64,000 nt of DNA from Rhodococcoides kroppenstedtii (GCF_900111805.1 NZ_FOJN01000018.1:1-64000), one strand, 5' to 3'; positions 42,072 through 51,603 are shown, counted from the first letter of the stretch. The notes: a model not told the origin generated them from the sequence alone. Numbers and translations: made by a program.

Positions 42072-43384
42072 CGCGCGAGCTGTTCCCGGTCGAGGTAGGT
42101 CTGCTGCCGGTTCTTCAGCACGAAGACGTAGACCAGGAGCGAGATGCCGATGGCGACGGTGACGTAGATACCGAAGGCGTCGAGCGCGTCCTTCTCCTTG
42201 GCCGTCTCGTAGATCACCGGAGCCGTGCCGCCGAACATGGAGTTGGCCAGCGCGTATCCGAGGCCCAGTCCCAGAGCGCGGATGTGCGCGGGGAACAGCT
42301 CGGCCTTCACGATGGCGTTGATCGAGGTGTAGCCGGTGAGGATGACGTACGTGCCGGCCAGCAGGAGGAACGACACCATCGGCGTCTCCACCTTGGGGAG
42401 CAGGTTCAGGAAGGTCCACGACCACAGGACACCGGCGACGCCGAACCCGACCAGGAGCGGTTTGCGGCCGATCTTGTCGCTGAGCAGACCGCCGAGGGGC
42501 TGGATCAGCATGAGCAGCACCAGCGCGGCGAGGTTGATCCACGTGGCGGTCATGCCGCGGTCGGTGTAGGTGCTCTTGACGATCAGCGGGCCGTTGACGC
42601 TGTAGGTGTAGAAGGCGACGGTGCCGCCGAGGGTCACCAGGAAGCACACCAGCAGCTGCTTGGGGTACGCGGTGAACAGCTCGGTCATCGAGCCGCGGCG
42701 CTTGTCCTCGGTGTCGGTCTGCAGCGACTCGTCCATGGCACGGCGGAGGTAGAGCACCACCACGGCGCCGACGGCACCGATGAGAAACGCGATGCGCCAG
42801 CCGAACTCGCGGATCTGCTCGTCGGTGAGGAACGCCTGCTGCACCAGCAGGGTGACCTGGGCGAGCACGTGGCCGCCGACGAGGGTCACGTACTGGAAGG
42901 AGGAGAAGAAACCGCGCAGGCCCGGAGTCGCGGCCTCGGACATGTACGTCGCGGACGTGCCGTACTCACCGCCGGTGGCGAAGCCCTGCAGCAGTCGGCA
43001 CAGAACCAGGATCACCACCGCGAGGGAGCCGATGCTCTCCGCGGTCGGGGTGAGCGCGATGAGCAGCGAGGCGCCGGCCATGACCGAGATGGAGAACACC
43101 AGCGCGGGCCGACGGCCATGGCGGTCGGCGAAGCGGCCGAAGAACCAGGATCCGATGGGGCGCATCACGAAGGTGACCGCGAAGATCGCCATGGTGTAGA
43201 TGCCGGCGTTGGGCTCGCCGTCGGCGAAGAAGCTCGACTGCAGGTACGAGGCGAACACGGTGTAGACGTAGACGTCGTACCACTCGACCAGATTGCCGAG
43301 CGAGCCGCGCACGGTGTTGAACACCGCGCGTCGGGTGGACGGTGCCGGGTTCGGAGACCCTGCGGAACGCGCCGGTGCGCTCAT
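42047..43384 (-). CDS. MFS transporter, MHS family (KgtP-like)
   Basis: The 445-residue 12-helix symporter has GSLGNLVEWYDVYVYTVFAS in helix 1, GRFADRHGRRPALVFSISVM, and LCRLLQGFATGGEYGTSATY in helix 4, all close to alpha-ketoglutarate and related carboxylate permeases. ATG 43384 is preceded by GAAAGG; a further upstream start at 43435 gives poor sequence. It is upstream of the two-component genes on the same strand, consistent with regulation of carboxylate uptake by that system. Confidence 0.9.
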   Translation of the reverse strand: MSAPARSAGSPNPAPSTRRAVFNTVRGSLGNLVEWYDVYVYTVFASYLQSSFFADGEPNAGIYTMAIFAVTFVMRPIGSWFFGRFADRHGRRPALVFSISVMAGASLLIALTPTAESIGSLAVVILVLCRLLQGFATGGEYGTSATYMSEAATPGLRGFFSSFQYVTLVGGHVLAQVTLLVQQAFLTDEQIREFGWRIAFLIGAVGAVVVLYLRRAMDESLQTDTEDKRRGSMTELFTAYPKQLLVCFLVTLGGTVAFYTYSVNGPLIVKSTYTDRGMTATWINLAALVLLMLIQPLGGLLSDKIGRKPLLVGFGVAGVLWSWTFLNLLPKVETPMVSFLLLAGTYVILTGYTSINAIVKAELFPAHIRALGLGLGYALANSMFGGTAPVIYETAKEKDALDAFGIYVTVAIGISLLVYVFVLKNRQQTYLDREQLARRDEVTVR

Positions 43385-43441
43385 GGTGGGTGCCTTTCGG
43401 TCCGAGAAGGCCTCCCGGGCGGGCGACCTCGACACCGAACC

Positions 43442-44653
43442 CTAGGTGTGATCCCGGTCATGCTCCGCGGTCCGTTCGGGGTTCTTTACAGACACTTTGC
43501 ATTCCGCCGGTGCCCGGTACATGCACCCCGCCGGGGTCGAGAACACCGCCGGATCCACCCCGATGGCCTTGGCGCACAACGGCATCACACCGCCGACGGC
43601 TGCCGCGATGGTGCACACCGTCAGCAGCGTCGCGCCGATGACCAGGCCGAGATGCCAGTCGTAGACCAGCCCGGCGACCACGAATCCCAGGGTGCCCAGC
43701 AGGGCGCCCATGGACGCGCCGACCCGCACTTCCCGGAACAGGACCCGACCGAGGTCGCGGGTGCGGACGTCGCCGACCGCGAGCGCGCGGGTGACGGTGG
43801 TGGCGGCCTGCGAGCCGGTGTTGCCGCCCGTGCCCGTGAGCAGCGGAATGAACAGGGCGAGCGTCACCACCGCGGACAATGTGTCCTCGAAAATCTCGAG
43901 CACCTGAACGGTGAGCACCGCCGACACGGCGAGGACGAGCAGCCAGACCACGCGCGAGCGCACCAGCGTTCCCACCGGTGTGGACAGGTAGGGCCGGCGC
44001 AGCGGTTCGGAGCCACCTGCGCGGGCCGCATCCTCGTCCTCGGCGTCCTCGAGAATCCGGGCGGCGGTGTCGACCGTCAGCACCCCGAGCACGCGACGTT
44101 CGGAATCGGTGACGACGACGGCGGCTGTGCGGTACTCCAGGCACAGCCGAGCCGCGACCTCCGCGTCGGTGGTGGCCGTGACGGTCGGCGCGTCCTCGGC
44201 GGCCGTCGTGTCGGGCCGTAGCCGCACGTACTCCGGGCTCATGCGCCGGCCGACGGAGCCGCGCGGGTAGCCCAGCATGGGCGCGGTCAACGTGCGCTCC
44301 CCGTCGGAGAGCCCGGACAGCAACCGGCGGGCGACCGACGCGGGAAGCTCGTCGAGCAGTTCCACACGGTCGTCCGGGTCGAGGTCCTCGAACAGGGCCA
44401 CCACGTGGTCGTCGCGCAGCGCGTCGACGAGTTCGCCGCGCAGAGGCGGGTCGAGGCTTTCGAAAACGCCGAGGGCGGTGTCCTTCTCGATGAGCCGGAA
44501 CAGCACCGCGCGATCGTCGGCGTCGAGACGTTCCAGCAGGCGCGTCACCTCGTGCTCGCGCAGATCGGACAGCAGATCCGCCAGGCCGGCGAGGTCGTGA
44601 TCGCTCAGCAAGGTGCGCGAGCGGGTGATCCGCTCGTCCAGGGAATTGGTCAC
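43442..44653 (-). CDS. mgtE: MgtE magnesium transporter with altered C-terminus
   Basis: The 403-residue product has the cytoplasmic N domain (LADLLSDLREHEVTRLLERL), CBS domains (YLSTPVGTLVRSRV joins them to the membrane part), and the channel helices including FIPLLTGTGGNTGSQAATTV, the Mg2+ pore signature. Normal MgtE ends with a fifth membrane helix after a DPAVxSxP turn. Here GVDPAVFSTP is followed by AGCMYRAPAECKVSVKNPER and a polar tail, so the last helix is missing. A rearrangement or frameshift at about 43545 is likely and may inactivate the protein. Confidence 0.85.
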   Translation of the reverse strand: MTNSLDERITRSRTLLSDHDLAGLADLLSDLREHEVTRLLERLDADDRAVLFRLIEKDTALGVFESLDPPLRGELVDALRDDHVVALFEDLDPDDRVELLDELPASVARRLLSGLSDGERTLTAPMLGYPRGSVGRRMSPEYVRLRPDTTAAEDAPTVTATTDAEVAARLCLEYRTAAVVVTDSERRVLGVLTVDTAARILEDAEDEDAARAGGSEPLRRPYLSTPVGTLVRSRVVWLLVLAVSAVLTVQVLEIFEDTLSAVVTLALFIPLLTGTGGNTGSQAATTVTRALAVGDVRTRDLGRVLFREVRVGASMGALLGTLGFVVAGLVYDWHLGLVIGATLLTVCTIAAAVGGVMPLCAKAIGVDPAVFSTPAGCMYRAPAECKVSVKNPERTAEHDRDHT

Positions 44654-44657
44654 CCGG

Positions 44658-45296
44658 TCAGGCCCAGAACGCGCCGAAGCGGTAGAACACGAGCGCGCCG
44701 ACAGCGACGAGCCAGGCCACCGGAGGCACGACGGCGTTCACGGGTGCGGTGAGTGCGCGCGCCGACACCGGTCGAGAGAACACCCCGTGGTGCAGCGTGC
44801 GCAGCGTGACGAACCAGAAGACGGTCACCGTCGACACCCACACGGCCATGCAGTACGGGCACAGCGCGCCGATGACGTAGAGGCTCTGAAACATCAGCCA
44901 GTGCACGAAGACGACGGCCGCGGTGAGCCCCACCTGCAGCCCCGCCCAGTACCAGCGGCCGAATCGCGCGCCGGACAGCACCGCCGCTCCGCTGGCGAGC
45001 ACAGCGGTGAACCCGATGATGCCGAGCAGCGAATTGGGGAAGCCGAACACCGCGGATTGCGCCGAACCCATCACCGATCCGCAGTTCACGACGGCGTCGA
45101 TGCTGCACGACGGCACATAGGTGGCGTCGGCCGCGAGGGCGAACTTCTCCACCGTCAGGACGAACGACGCGACGAGCCCGACGACGCCCGCCACGATCAT
45201 CAGCCACGGCAGTGCCCGGGGGAACGGCGTCGCGGTTCCTGCGTCCGGGCGGGTTCCGGCGTCGGTCGACGCCTCCGGCGGCGTGGCGGTGGTCAT
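44658..45296 (-). CDS. Vitamin K epoxide reductase (VKOR) family protein
   Basis: The 212-residue membrane protein has four or five helices. The paired loop cysteines (VPSCSIDAVVNCGSVMGS) and the active-site CPYC in YVIGALCPYCMAVWVSTVTV are intact. Bacterial VKOR reoxidises DsbA-like proteins in the cell envelope, taking electrons to the quinone pool. An in-frame ATG at 45305 would add three residues. It is followed after four bases by mgtE on the same strand, with no obvious functional tie. Confidence 0.92.
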   Translation of the reverse strand: MTTATPPEASTDAGTRPDAGTATPFPRALPWLMIVAGVVGLVASFVLTVEKFALAADATYVPSCSIDAVVNCGSVMGSAQSAVFGFPNSLLGIIGFTAVLASGAAVLSGARFGRWYWAGLQVGLTAAVVFVHWLMFQSLYVIGALCPYCMAVWVSTVTVFWFVTLRTLHHGVFSRPVSARALTAPVNAVVPPVAWLVAVGALVFYRFGAFWA

Positions 45297-45316
45297 GGCA
45301 CCCATCGTAGGAGGCC

Positions 45317-45520
45317 CTAGGCGGCGGCGGTCTGTCCGCAGATCCCGCACTGCTCGAACGTGACCCGCTTCCACCGCAGAACGGGCACGAAGAACACCGT
45401 CAGCTGGTTGTACTGACGCATGCGCGCCCACTGGCTGGTGTTGTGGCAGCGCGGGCAGGTGTGGACGCCGCCGACGCCGAGATGTCGGCGCTTGCTGCCG
45501 TAGCCGAAGAAGAGGAGCAT
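45317..45520 (-). CDS. Zinc-ribbon protein, 67 residues
   Basis: The product MLLFFGYGSKRRHLGVGGVH continues with CPRC and CGIC pairs around a hydrophobic strand (QLTVFFVPVLRWKRVTFEQ), a zinc-ribbon of the small actinobacterial type. The upstream open frame to 45631 overlaps the neighbouring dehydrogenase and is rejected. Function unknown; it is close to, and codirectional with, the VKOR gene. Confidence 0.8.
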   Translation of the reverse strand: MLLFFGYGSKRRHLGVGGVHTCPRCHNTSQWARMRQYNQLTVFFVPVLRWKRVTFEQCGICGQTAAA

Positions 45521-45554
45521 TTCACCAGCGTAGGCATCACCACGGACACCGACC

Positions 45555-46400
45555 TCAGCTGTGCCGGGCTCGCTCCTCGTAGGCGCGCCGTGCGCTCCGG
45601 TCGACCGCGCCGAGGAAGACGTCGTCGGCACCGAGCGCGCGCGACATCGCCTCCGCGAGCGGTCGCGGCAGGAACTTCTGACTCACGACGGCCGCCCCGA
45701 ACAGTCGCGTCACCCGTACGCGGGATCGCGGCTTGTCGATGAGGGACACCACCGCGCGGGCGATCTCCTCGGGCTCGGCGTTGCGAAAACCTCGCGCCCC
45801 CGAGGTGCCCGCGGTGAGTTCGGTGTTCACGAACGACGGCATCACCAGCGAGAACTCCACTCCGGTTCCCCGGTGCTCGAGGCGGGCGGCATCGGTGAAG
45901 CCGACCACCGCGAACTTGCTGGCGCAGTAGGTCGCGAGACCCGGCGAATAGGTCTCACCGGCCGCGGAGGCGATGTTGACGATGTGCCCGCGTCCGCGCG
46001 GAAGCATCCGTCGCGCAGCCAGTTTCGAGCCGGTGATCACGCCGAGCGCGTTGATGTCGAGCACACGACGGGTCACGGCGTCGGGCTCGTCGACCACCCG
46101 CCCGACCGGCATGATGCCGGCGTTGTTCACCAGCACGTCGAGAGGCCCGAAGGTTGCCTCGACCCCGTCGAGGAAGCGGTCGAACGACTCCGGATCGGTG
46201 ACGTCGAGAGTGTCGTGATGGACGCGGGTGGCGTCGGTGGTCGACTCCAGCGCCGTCGCACCCTCCTTCACCGCGACGTCGTCGATGTCGCCGATCGCCA
46301 CCCGGGCTCCCCGCGCGAGGAACGCGGCCGCGGTGGCGTGCCCGATGCCGCGGGCACCGCCGGTGATGGCGACGACTCGCCCCGTCAGGTCGGTGGTCAT
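45555..46400 (-). CDS. Short-chain dehydrogenase/reductase
   Basis: The 281-residue NAD(P)-dependent enzyme has cofactor motif TGGARGIGHATAAAF, NNAG, catalytic Ser in IVNIASAAGETYSPG and YCASK (Tyr-x-x-x-Lys). The C-terminal extension (VRVTRLFGAAVVSQKFLPRP) is typical of the larger actinobacterial SDRs. The ATG at 46400 is the first that gives a complete Rossmann strand. It is divergent from a PucR-type regulator, a probable regulator/target pair. Substrate unknown. Confidence 0.9.
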   Translation of the reverse strand: MTTDLTGRVVAITGGARGIGHATAAAFLARGARVAIGDIDDVAVKEGATALESTTDATRVHHDTLDVTDPESFDRFLDGVEATFGPLDVLVNNAGIMPVGRVVDEPDAVTRRVLDINALGVITGSKLAARRMLPRGRGHIVNIASAAGETYSPGLATYCASKFAVVGFTDAARLEHRGTGVEFSLVMPSFVNTELTAGTSGARGFRNAEPEEIARAVVSLIDKPRSRVRVTRLFGAAVVSQKFLPRPLAEAMSRALGADDVFLGAVDRSARRAYEERARHS

Positions 46401-46538
46401 GGGCACGCACTCCTCGGATCGGTCGGCGGCGCACGCCTGTGACCTGCGCCATGTTCTAGCATCGTGGCACAACAGGACCCGACCGTTCTTGGCCTCGTCG
46501 GTCAACACCGGCCCCTGTTGTTGTACTGGGAGGACAAC

Positions 46539-47744
46539 ATGACGCCCGAGCTCGACGACGCCGACCGGTGGGTCCACATCCTGGTCACCGAGACCCTCGC
46601 CGACGACGCCGTGGCCGCCGTCGTGGCCCGGTTCGACGCCGCGATCGCGGCCGACGTCGCCGCCCTCACGGTCGATCGGGAACTGCGCCGCGACCTGCAC
46701 GCCAGCAACGTCGCCCAGGCGCGGGCATTGCTGGGGTGGATCGTGAGCGACTCCGACGAGGTGACGCCGCCGCCCGCGGCGCACGAGCTGGCCCGGACCG
46801 TCGCTCGCCGCGGCCTCCCCCTGAAAGTGCTGATGCAGATCTACCGCGCGGGCCAGACGGTGCTGGTGCGCCACGTCGCCGAGGTCGCGGCCGAGCGCGT
46901 CCAGGATCCGAACCTGGTGCCCGGCATTCAGATTCGCCTGCTCGAGCGCGCGAGCCGATGGATCAGCGTGTCCCTCGAGATCCTCACCGACACCTACGCC
47001 GAGCAACGCGAACGGGATCTGCGCGGTGACGTCGCCCGCCGGGTCGAGACGGTCCGGGATCTGCTCTCCGGCGAGCTCGACGACGCGGAGGTCGCCTCCC
47101 GGCGTCTGAGCCACCCCATCGGGACCGAGCATGTCGCGTTCGTGCTGTGGACGGACGGCACGGAGCCGGTCGATCTCGACGCTGTCGCCCGCCGGATCGT
47201 TCCTCCCGACGCGGGCGGGCTGCTCACGACGCCGGCCGGGTCACGAGCCCTGTGGGGGTGGGCGTCCGGTCGGTCGCCCGAGGTACTCGACGCGCCGTCG
47301 TCACCCGGGTCCGTCCGTCTCGCCGTCGGCGAGCCGGGTGCCGGCACCGACGGCTTCCGGCGCAGCCACCTCGACGCGGTCGCCGCGCAGTCGGTGTCGG
47401 AGACGACGGGCGCGAACCCCACCGTGCGGTATCGCGACGTCGAGATCACCTATCTCCTGCGCGGTCACCGACGCGCGGCCGACGAGTTCGCCGCGCGCCA
47501 CCTGGCCGGTATCGACGGCGACGATCCCGTCGCCCTCCGCGTGCGCCGGACCCTGTCCGCCTACCTGCGCCACGACCGCAGCCTGGACGCCGCTGCTCGC
47601 GAACTGGGCGTGCATCGCAACACGGTGCGCTACCGCGTGCAGCGTGCGGAGAGCCTCCTCGGGCGTCCCGTCGGCGGCCCGAGCCGCCTGGCCGTGGAAC
47701 TCGCCCTGCTCGTGCGGGACGGCGCGCCACCGAAACGGACATAG
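46539..47744 (+). CDS. PucR/CdaR-family transcriptional regulator
   Basis: The 401-residue product has an N-terminal helical sensor region, a GGDEF-like intermediate part and the C-terminal PucR HTH: TLSAYLRHDRSLDAAARELG then VHRNTVRYRVQRAESLLGRP. ATG 46539 follows GGGAGG at ideal spacing. It is divergent from the SDR gene. Such regulators usually activate nearby catabolic genes in response to a small molecule. Confidence 0.9.
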   Translation: MTPELDDADRWVHILVTETLADDAVAAVVARFDAAIAADVAALTVDRELRRDLHASNVAQARALLGWIVSDSDEVTPPPAAHELARTVARRGLPLKVLMQIYRAGQTVLVRHVAEVAAERVQDPNLVPGIQIRLLERASRWISVSLEILTDTYAEQRERDLRGDVARRVETVRDLLSGELDDAEVASRRLSHPIGTEHVAFVLWTDGTEPVDLDAVARRIVPPDAGGLLTTPAGSRALWGWASGRSPEVLDAPSSPGSVRLAVGEPGAGTDGFRRSHLDAVAAQSVSETTGANPTVRYRDVEITYLLRGHRRAADEFAARHLAGIDGDDPVALRVRRTLSAYLRHDRSLDAAARELGVHRNTVRYRVQRAESLLGRPVGGPSRLAVELALLVRDGAPPKRT

Positions 47745-47794
47745 GAGACAATCCGGCCGATAGTCTGACGGCACCGCCAGCACGAGGAGGAGCC

Positions 47795-47992
47795 ATGACG
47801 AACGTCGAGGCCGACCGATCGGACAGTTCCGGCACCGAAGGCGAGGGCGACGCCCGATCCGACGGCGAGAAGGCCGAGGCCCTGCCTGCCGGACGCCGCA
47901 CGCGCCAGTGGGTCGGACTCGCTACTTCAAAACAAGCACCGCGTGCTAGGTGCACCATGCTGCATGCCGCGTTGCGGCCCCTCAGTCCGTAG
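47795..47992 (+). pseudogene. 5' end of a gene disrupted at the island boundary
   Basis: ATG 47795 has GAGGAG upstream and encodes an acidic leader (MTNVEADRSDSSGTEGEGDA) followed by RRTRQWVGLA, which looks like the cytoplasmic head of a membrane protein. After about 47920 codon usage and composition change and no hydrophobic helix follows; the frame ends at 47992 with random-looking residues. I read it as a chromosomal gene cut by insertion of the island to the right. Confidence 0.5.
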
Positions 47993-48297
47993 GCACAGTT
48001 GCCCCCTATTAGGAGGCGGGCAAGTGGTTCGCTGTGCCCGCGGGGTGGTGGCTGGCAGGCGTAGTCGGTATAGCCCTTGCTCTTCCGGAGGCGTGTGACA
48101 TGAAGTAGCCGAGCACCATCGCACGGCTGGCGTGCTGGCGGATGAAGGGCTGATGACGGCATCGGCAACGCGTCGAGCTAGCGGCAGAACTGCTACGTGC
48201 CGGTGAGAGTCACGGGCTTATAGGTGACTGCTTCCTATGGGGCCCGCGACTGTAGGGATGGTGCATGCTTTGTCCCAGTAGGCATATCCTCTAGACC
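47993..48297. other. Non-coding gap at island left end
   Basis: I find no convincing gene, tRNA or repeat array in these 305 bases. Several short frames on both strands have random composition. Confidence 0.5.
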
Positions 48298-50100
48298 GTG
48301 ACTATGGGTGGGCGCGAGGCCGGCGGAGACAAAATCCAATGGACCAGGCTGGACCAGCCGTGGTTCGATCGGATCGTCGAAACCCTGCTTCTGAGAAAGT
48401 TCCGCGGCATAGCTGACGTTGATGTTGTGGACGGTCGTGGTGGCGACGACGGTGTCGATGTCGGGGTCACTTTTCCAGACGGCAGTCTTACTATTTACCA
48501 ACTCAAGTATTACCCCGAGGGTATGTCGGGCGGGTTCGCAAAACGCAGGGATAATGTGAAGAATTCCTACGTCAAAGCGGTGACAAAAAACAAGCCGAAT
48601 CAATGGATCCTTGTCGCGCCGCGCAACTATACGAACTCCGAAAAACGTTTCATACGTGGATTGGCAAGCAAGGCGACGCCGGCGGCTACAAGGCGGCCAA
48701 CTGTAGGATGGTTGGGCCAGGCGGAACTAGATCAGTTGCTCATCGATTACCCCGAGGTCGATCGGTGGCTGACTCTAGACCATTACCGAGAAACTCGCCG
48801 AATATTCGAATACGAACGTATGGCTTTCCTTGAGTCAGGAGCTGCTGATCTGGCTCGTCGGGTCGGCGCGCTTGGCGAACTGGTGGACTCGCGAGACGCC
48901 GACTGGACCTGGGATTTCGCGCGATCTGACGGCGCGGTGGTCCAGACATTGCGTGCGCTCAATGATAATGCCGCTCAGCGAAGTCCCATCAAAATAAACT
49001 TCGACGCGGATCTAGATCCCGAGTCAGCTGTGGGTATTGAATTCCGAAGGTCGATGCAATACGGGTCGCCCTCGCAAGTGGAGATTCCTGGGTCTTCTAT
49101 CACTAAGTTCGAAGTGCTTGGTCCTGAGATCGTACAAGGAATCCCCGATCCAGAAACGTTGATTATGAGGAGCTTGCCTGTAGAAGGTAGCCCGGCGGTG
49201 GGGATGCTCATGGAGGCTCGTCTATCCCACGAAGACAAATTAGTCTTGAAGCAAGAAGGGGTAGTCACAGAAGTCCGCAACGGGACGCATGGTCTTACTT
49301 GCGTCATGTCTTACGTCGGAGGACGTGTGACATTGGCAGCGGAAATACCGTTCAAGAACGGTCCGGACACCCGTACTATGATGGATGTAGGCTACGACCT
49401 AGAGGGGTTAAGTCCGCGTTCAGTGGCAGAGTTATTGCGGTTTGTGCTTGGTCTGCAACTAGCACACGAGGTTGCGTTCTATATCGACGGTCAGTTCCTT
49501 ACGAGATATCGTGGATCGGGCGTTCCTAGCGACGACGACGACGACTTCCGAGAACAACAGATGTTATACAGTTTCGCGGAGGATCTTGCTGGGCTTCTAG
49601 CGCACACCGGTCAGAATATGACGTTTCCCAGAACTTTTGATCAAAAAGATCGGGTGCATGCGCGAGTTGCCCGTCTGCTAATTGAAGGACATGTTGTGGC
49701 GTCGCCTTTGGCTCGCGGCGTTCGGGCACGATTAGTGCCCAATGCCGAATACACCGAGGAAATTGCCGCGATTCTGACCGAGAGGCAAAACAGGCAGTGG
49801 CTGGCAGGTGCATACACTGCACTAATTGGTGACCGCACTTTTGAGCTGGGCAGTTCGGTGGTGGTGCATCCTGAAACGTGGGTAGAGAATGGGCCGGCAG
49901 CCCTCGCAACCTTCGAGCGGGGTCGTTCGGACGGCATTGACTTGGTCCTACGGCCTGGCGACGACCCATACTTTTTTGTCTTCTTAGTGGAGTCCGCTCC
50001 CTCAAAAGAGGCTGAACGGTGGTTTGCAAAGTGGGATTTGGATGGAATTGATGAACCCTGGCTGGACCGAACCTGTCTCACGCCTGTGGATGAAACCTAG
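48298..50100 (+). CDS. Mrr-like nuclease fused to a long unknown domain
   Basis: The 600-residue cytoplasmic product has an N-terminal restriction-endonuclease-like fold: WFDRIVETLLLRKFRGIADV, then GGDDGVDVGV (acidic residues about 50-54) and IYQLKYY (QxK, about 68-70). This is the layout of Mrr-type PD-(D/E)xK nucleases. The remaining 450 residues match nothing I recognise; they lack an obvious Walker motif and may sense or bind a target. GTG 48298 or ATG 48304 are both possible starts. Codon use is AT-richer than in neighbouring chromosomal genes. A role in DNA restriction or phage defence is inferred from the nuclease motif and the island setting. Confidence 0.7.
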   Translation: MTMGGREAGGDKIQWTRLDQPWFDRIVETLLLRKFRGIADVDVVDGRGGDDGVDVGVTFPDGSLTIYQLKYYPEGMSGGFAKRRDNVKNSYVKAVTKNKPNQWILVAPRNYTNSEKRFIRGLASKATPAATRRPTVGWLGQAELDQLLIDYPEVDRWLTLDHYRETRRIFEYERMAFLESGAADLARRVGALGELVDSRDADWTWDFARSDGAVVQTLRALNDNAAQRSPIKINFDADLDPESAVGIEFRRSMQYGSPSQVEIPGSSITKFEVLGPEIVQGIPDPETLIMRSLPVEGSPAVGMLMEARLSHEDKLVLKQEGVVTEVRNGTHGLTCVMSYVGGRVTLAAEIPFKNGPDTRTMMDVGYDLEGLSPRSVAELLRFVLGLQLAHEVAFYIDGQFLTRYRGSGVPSDDDDDFREQQMLYSFAEDLAGLLAHTGQNMTFPRTFDQKDRVHARVARLLIEGHVVASPLARGVRARLVPNAEYTEEIAAILTERQNRQWLAGAYTALIGDRTFELGSSVVVHPETWVENGPAALATFERGRSDGIDLVLRPGDDPYFFVFLVESAPSKEAERWFAKWDLDGIDEPWLDRTCLTPVDET

Positions 50101-50333
50101 AAACGGCGATTTGTCCGGCGACTGCAGAACTGGGCCCAGCTGTTGGGGGTAGCCGGGACCAGCCGAAGAAAAACTGGTGATAAAGATCGGAGCCGCGTGC
50201 TCTAGGCAAGTGGGTGGTGTCCTATGTGTCACGGCCCGGCCCCGCAAAGTATAAAACCGTGACGCTCTTCGTCGATTAGACCGCAGTGATGGACGCGCAT
50301 TCCGGGCGATCTTCTAACTTCGTTCTATTGCTA
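50101..50333. other. Gap between convergent genes
   Basis: No gene is supported here. It separates the Mrr-like gene from the convergent hypothetical gene. Confidence 0.4.
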
Positions 50334-51062
50334 TCATGCAGAGCGTGCTCGACCTTGGTTTCGTTGCAGCGACTTGTCTACGCTAATGACTGCCTTGGTA
50401 AGGTCCTTGATAGCACCGCGCACATGATGCAGCGAACCGTCAGGCGCGTCTCTCGCATGTCGCCATTCAGAAATGTCTATTCCCATCTCGAGGGTCGGAA
50501 GTGGACCATGGGGACCCTCGGCGTCGATGCGCACGGACCGAAGCTGCGACTCGTCGGACGAGAGGAGGTCATAGCCCACCCCCAACGTCCACCGCAGAAC
50601 GCGGTTGGGCGTGAGTGAGTGCAGCCCATTGGACAGGGTGCTCTGAACTTTCTCCGCCTTATCCGAGTGCTGCTGGCCAGTTGGCAGGGGGGGATCGAAG
50701 AGCACCCGTATGTTCCGTGCGACTGTCGGCCCGCTGTTGCCGACCACAACCTGCAAGATAGAACCTTGTTGCATGTCGGGCTGTATGTCCGCCCACACGT
50801 ACGGTTGAAGCGCCTCGCGGGCGAGTTCGCGCTGCAACTGGGTTTGTTCGCGTGCTGCTGCCACCTGCTCTCGTTGGATCGCGGTCTGCGCTTGAGCAGA
50901 TTTTGCCTGTTTCGCGGCGGCTCGCGCTGCCCACACGGTGAACGGGAGAGCAAATCCGGAAATCACCAACGCAACGATCGAAATAGCGACCAAGTCTGCA
51001 CTCCCTCTCGAACAACGAGTTGCACTGCCGGCGTGCGTGATCATAGTCTCCGATATCGGCAA
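50334..51062 (-). CDS. Hypothetical single-pass membrane protein
   Basis: The 242-residue product has one N-terminal membrane helix (LVAISIVALVISGFALPFTV), then an Ala/Gln-rich probable coiled coil (AARAAAKQAKSAQAQTAIQR to about residue 85) and a soluble domain beginning ALQPYVWADIQPDMQQGSIL. This helix-coil-domain plan is common in phage and island proteins of unknown role. An internal ATG could be the true start; the helix is retained in either case. Confidence 0.6.
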   Translation of the reverse strand: MPISETMITHAGSATRCSRGSADLVAISIVALVISGFALPFTVWAARAAAKQAKSAQAQTAIQREQVAAAREQTQLQRELAREALQPYVWADIQPDMQQGSILQVVVGNSGPTVARNIRVLFDPPLPTGQQHSDKAEKVQSTLSNGLHSLTPNRVLRWTLGVGYDLLSSDESQLRSVRIDAEGPHGPLPTLEMGIDISEWRHARDAPDGSLHHVRGAIKDLTKAVISVDKSLQRNQGRARSA

Positions 51063-51123
51063 TAATTATCATCATGAGGTAGCGCAGACGTTGATGACGC
51101 CAGTTGCACTTATCTCTACTGCC

Positions 51124-51603
51124 TCACGTGGATGAGTTGCCCCACGAGCCGTCAAACTGCTCGCTCGTGACACGTGCCGAGCGGCGCACGTATTCTGCTT
51201 CAGACAGCAACTGTAGACCCTTGACGGAACCGAACTGGTCATCTTCAAATCGGCGCTCGTTCACGAAGCCTGCCGCGTAGCTGACTACTTCATGCTCGAG
51301 TCCTACCCAATCCACCATTACGTGCTGCGGCGTGGGGTCTCGTATCCGGCCGGGGTGGCCCACGTGAAGGACATGAAGGGGCGGTGCGGACGCAAGAATA
51401 CCGTTCGAGTCCTCGGGACCGGTGTACTCAACGGGCTGACCAACCTTCAGGTGGCAGCCCAGCACTTCGCGCTCAGACACACCCAATGGTTTCACATCTA
51501 GGCGAGTGGGGCTGCGCCGTAGGCGTGCTGAAGTGTCAAACCAACAGCGCATGTAGTGCCGCGAGCCGCGCAGAATATGCCACTTAGACAGGTGATAAGT
51601 CAT
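51124..51603 (-). CDS. Hypothetical protein, 159 residues
   Basis: The product begins MTYHLSKWHILRGSRHYMRC and is soluble, with many Arg and His. The C-terminal half (VVSYAAGFVNERRFEDDQFG) looks protein-like. No family is recognised. It is flanked by AT-rich stretches on both sides. Confidence 0.45.
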   Translation of the reverse strand: MTYHLSKWHILRGSRHYMRCWFDTSARLRRSPTRLDVKPLGVSEREVLGCHLKVGQPVEYTGPEDSNGILASAPPLHVLHVGHPGRIRDPTPQHVMVDWVGLEHEVVSYAAGFVNERRFEDDQFGSVKGLQLLSEAEYVRRSARVTSEQFDGSWGNSST

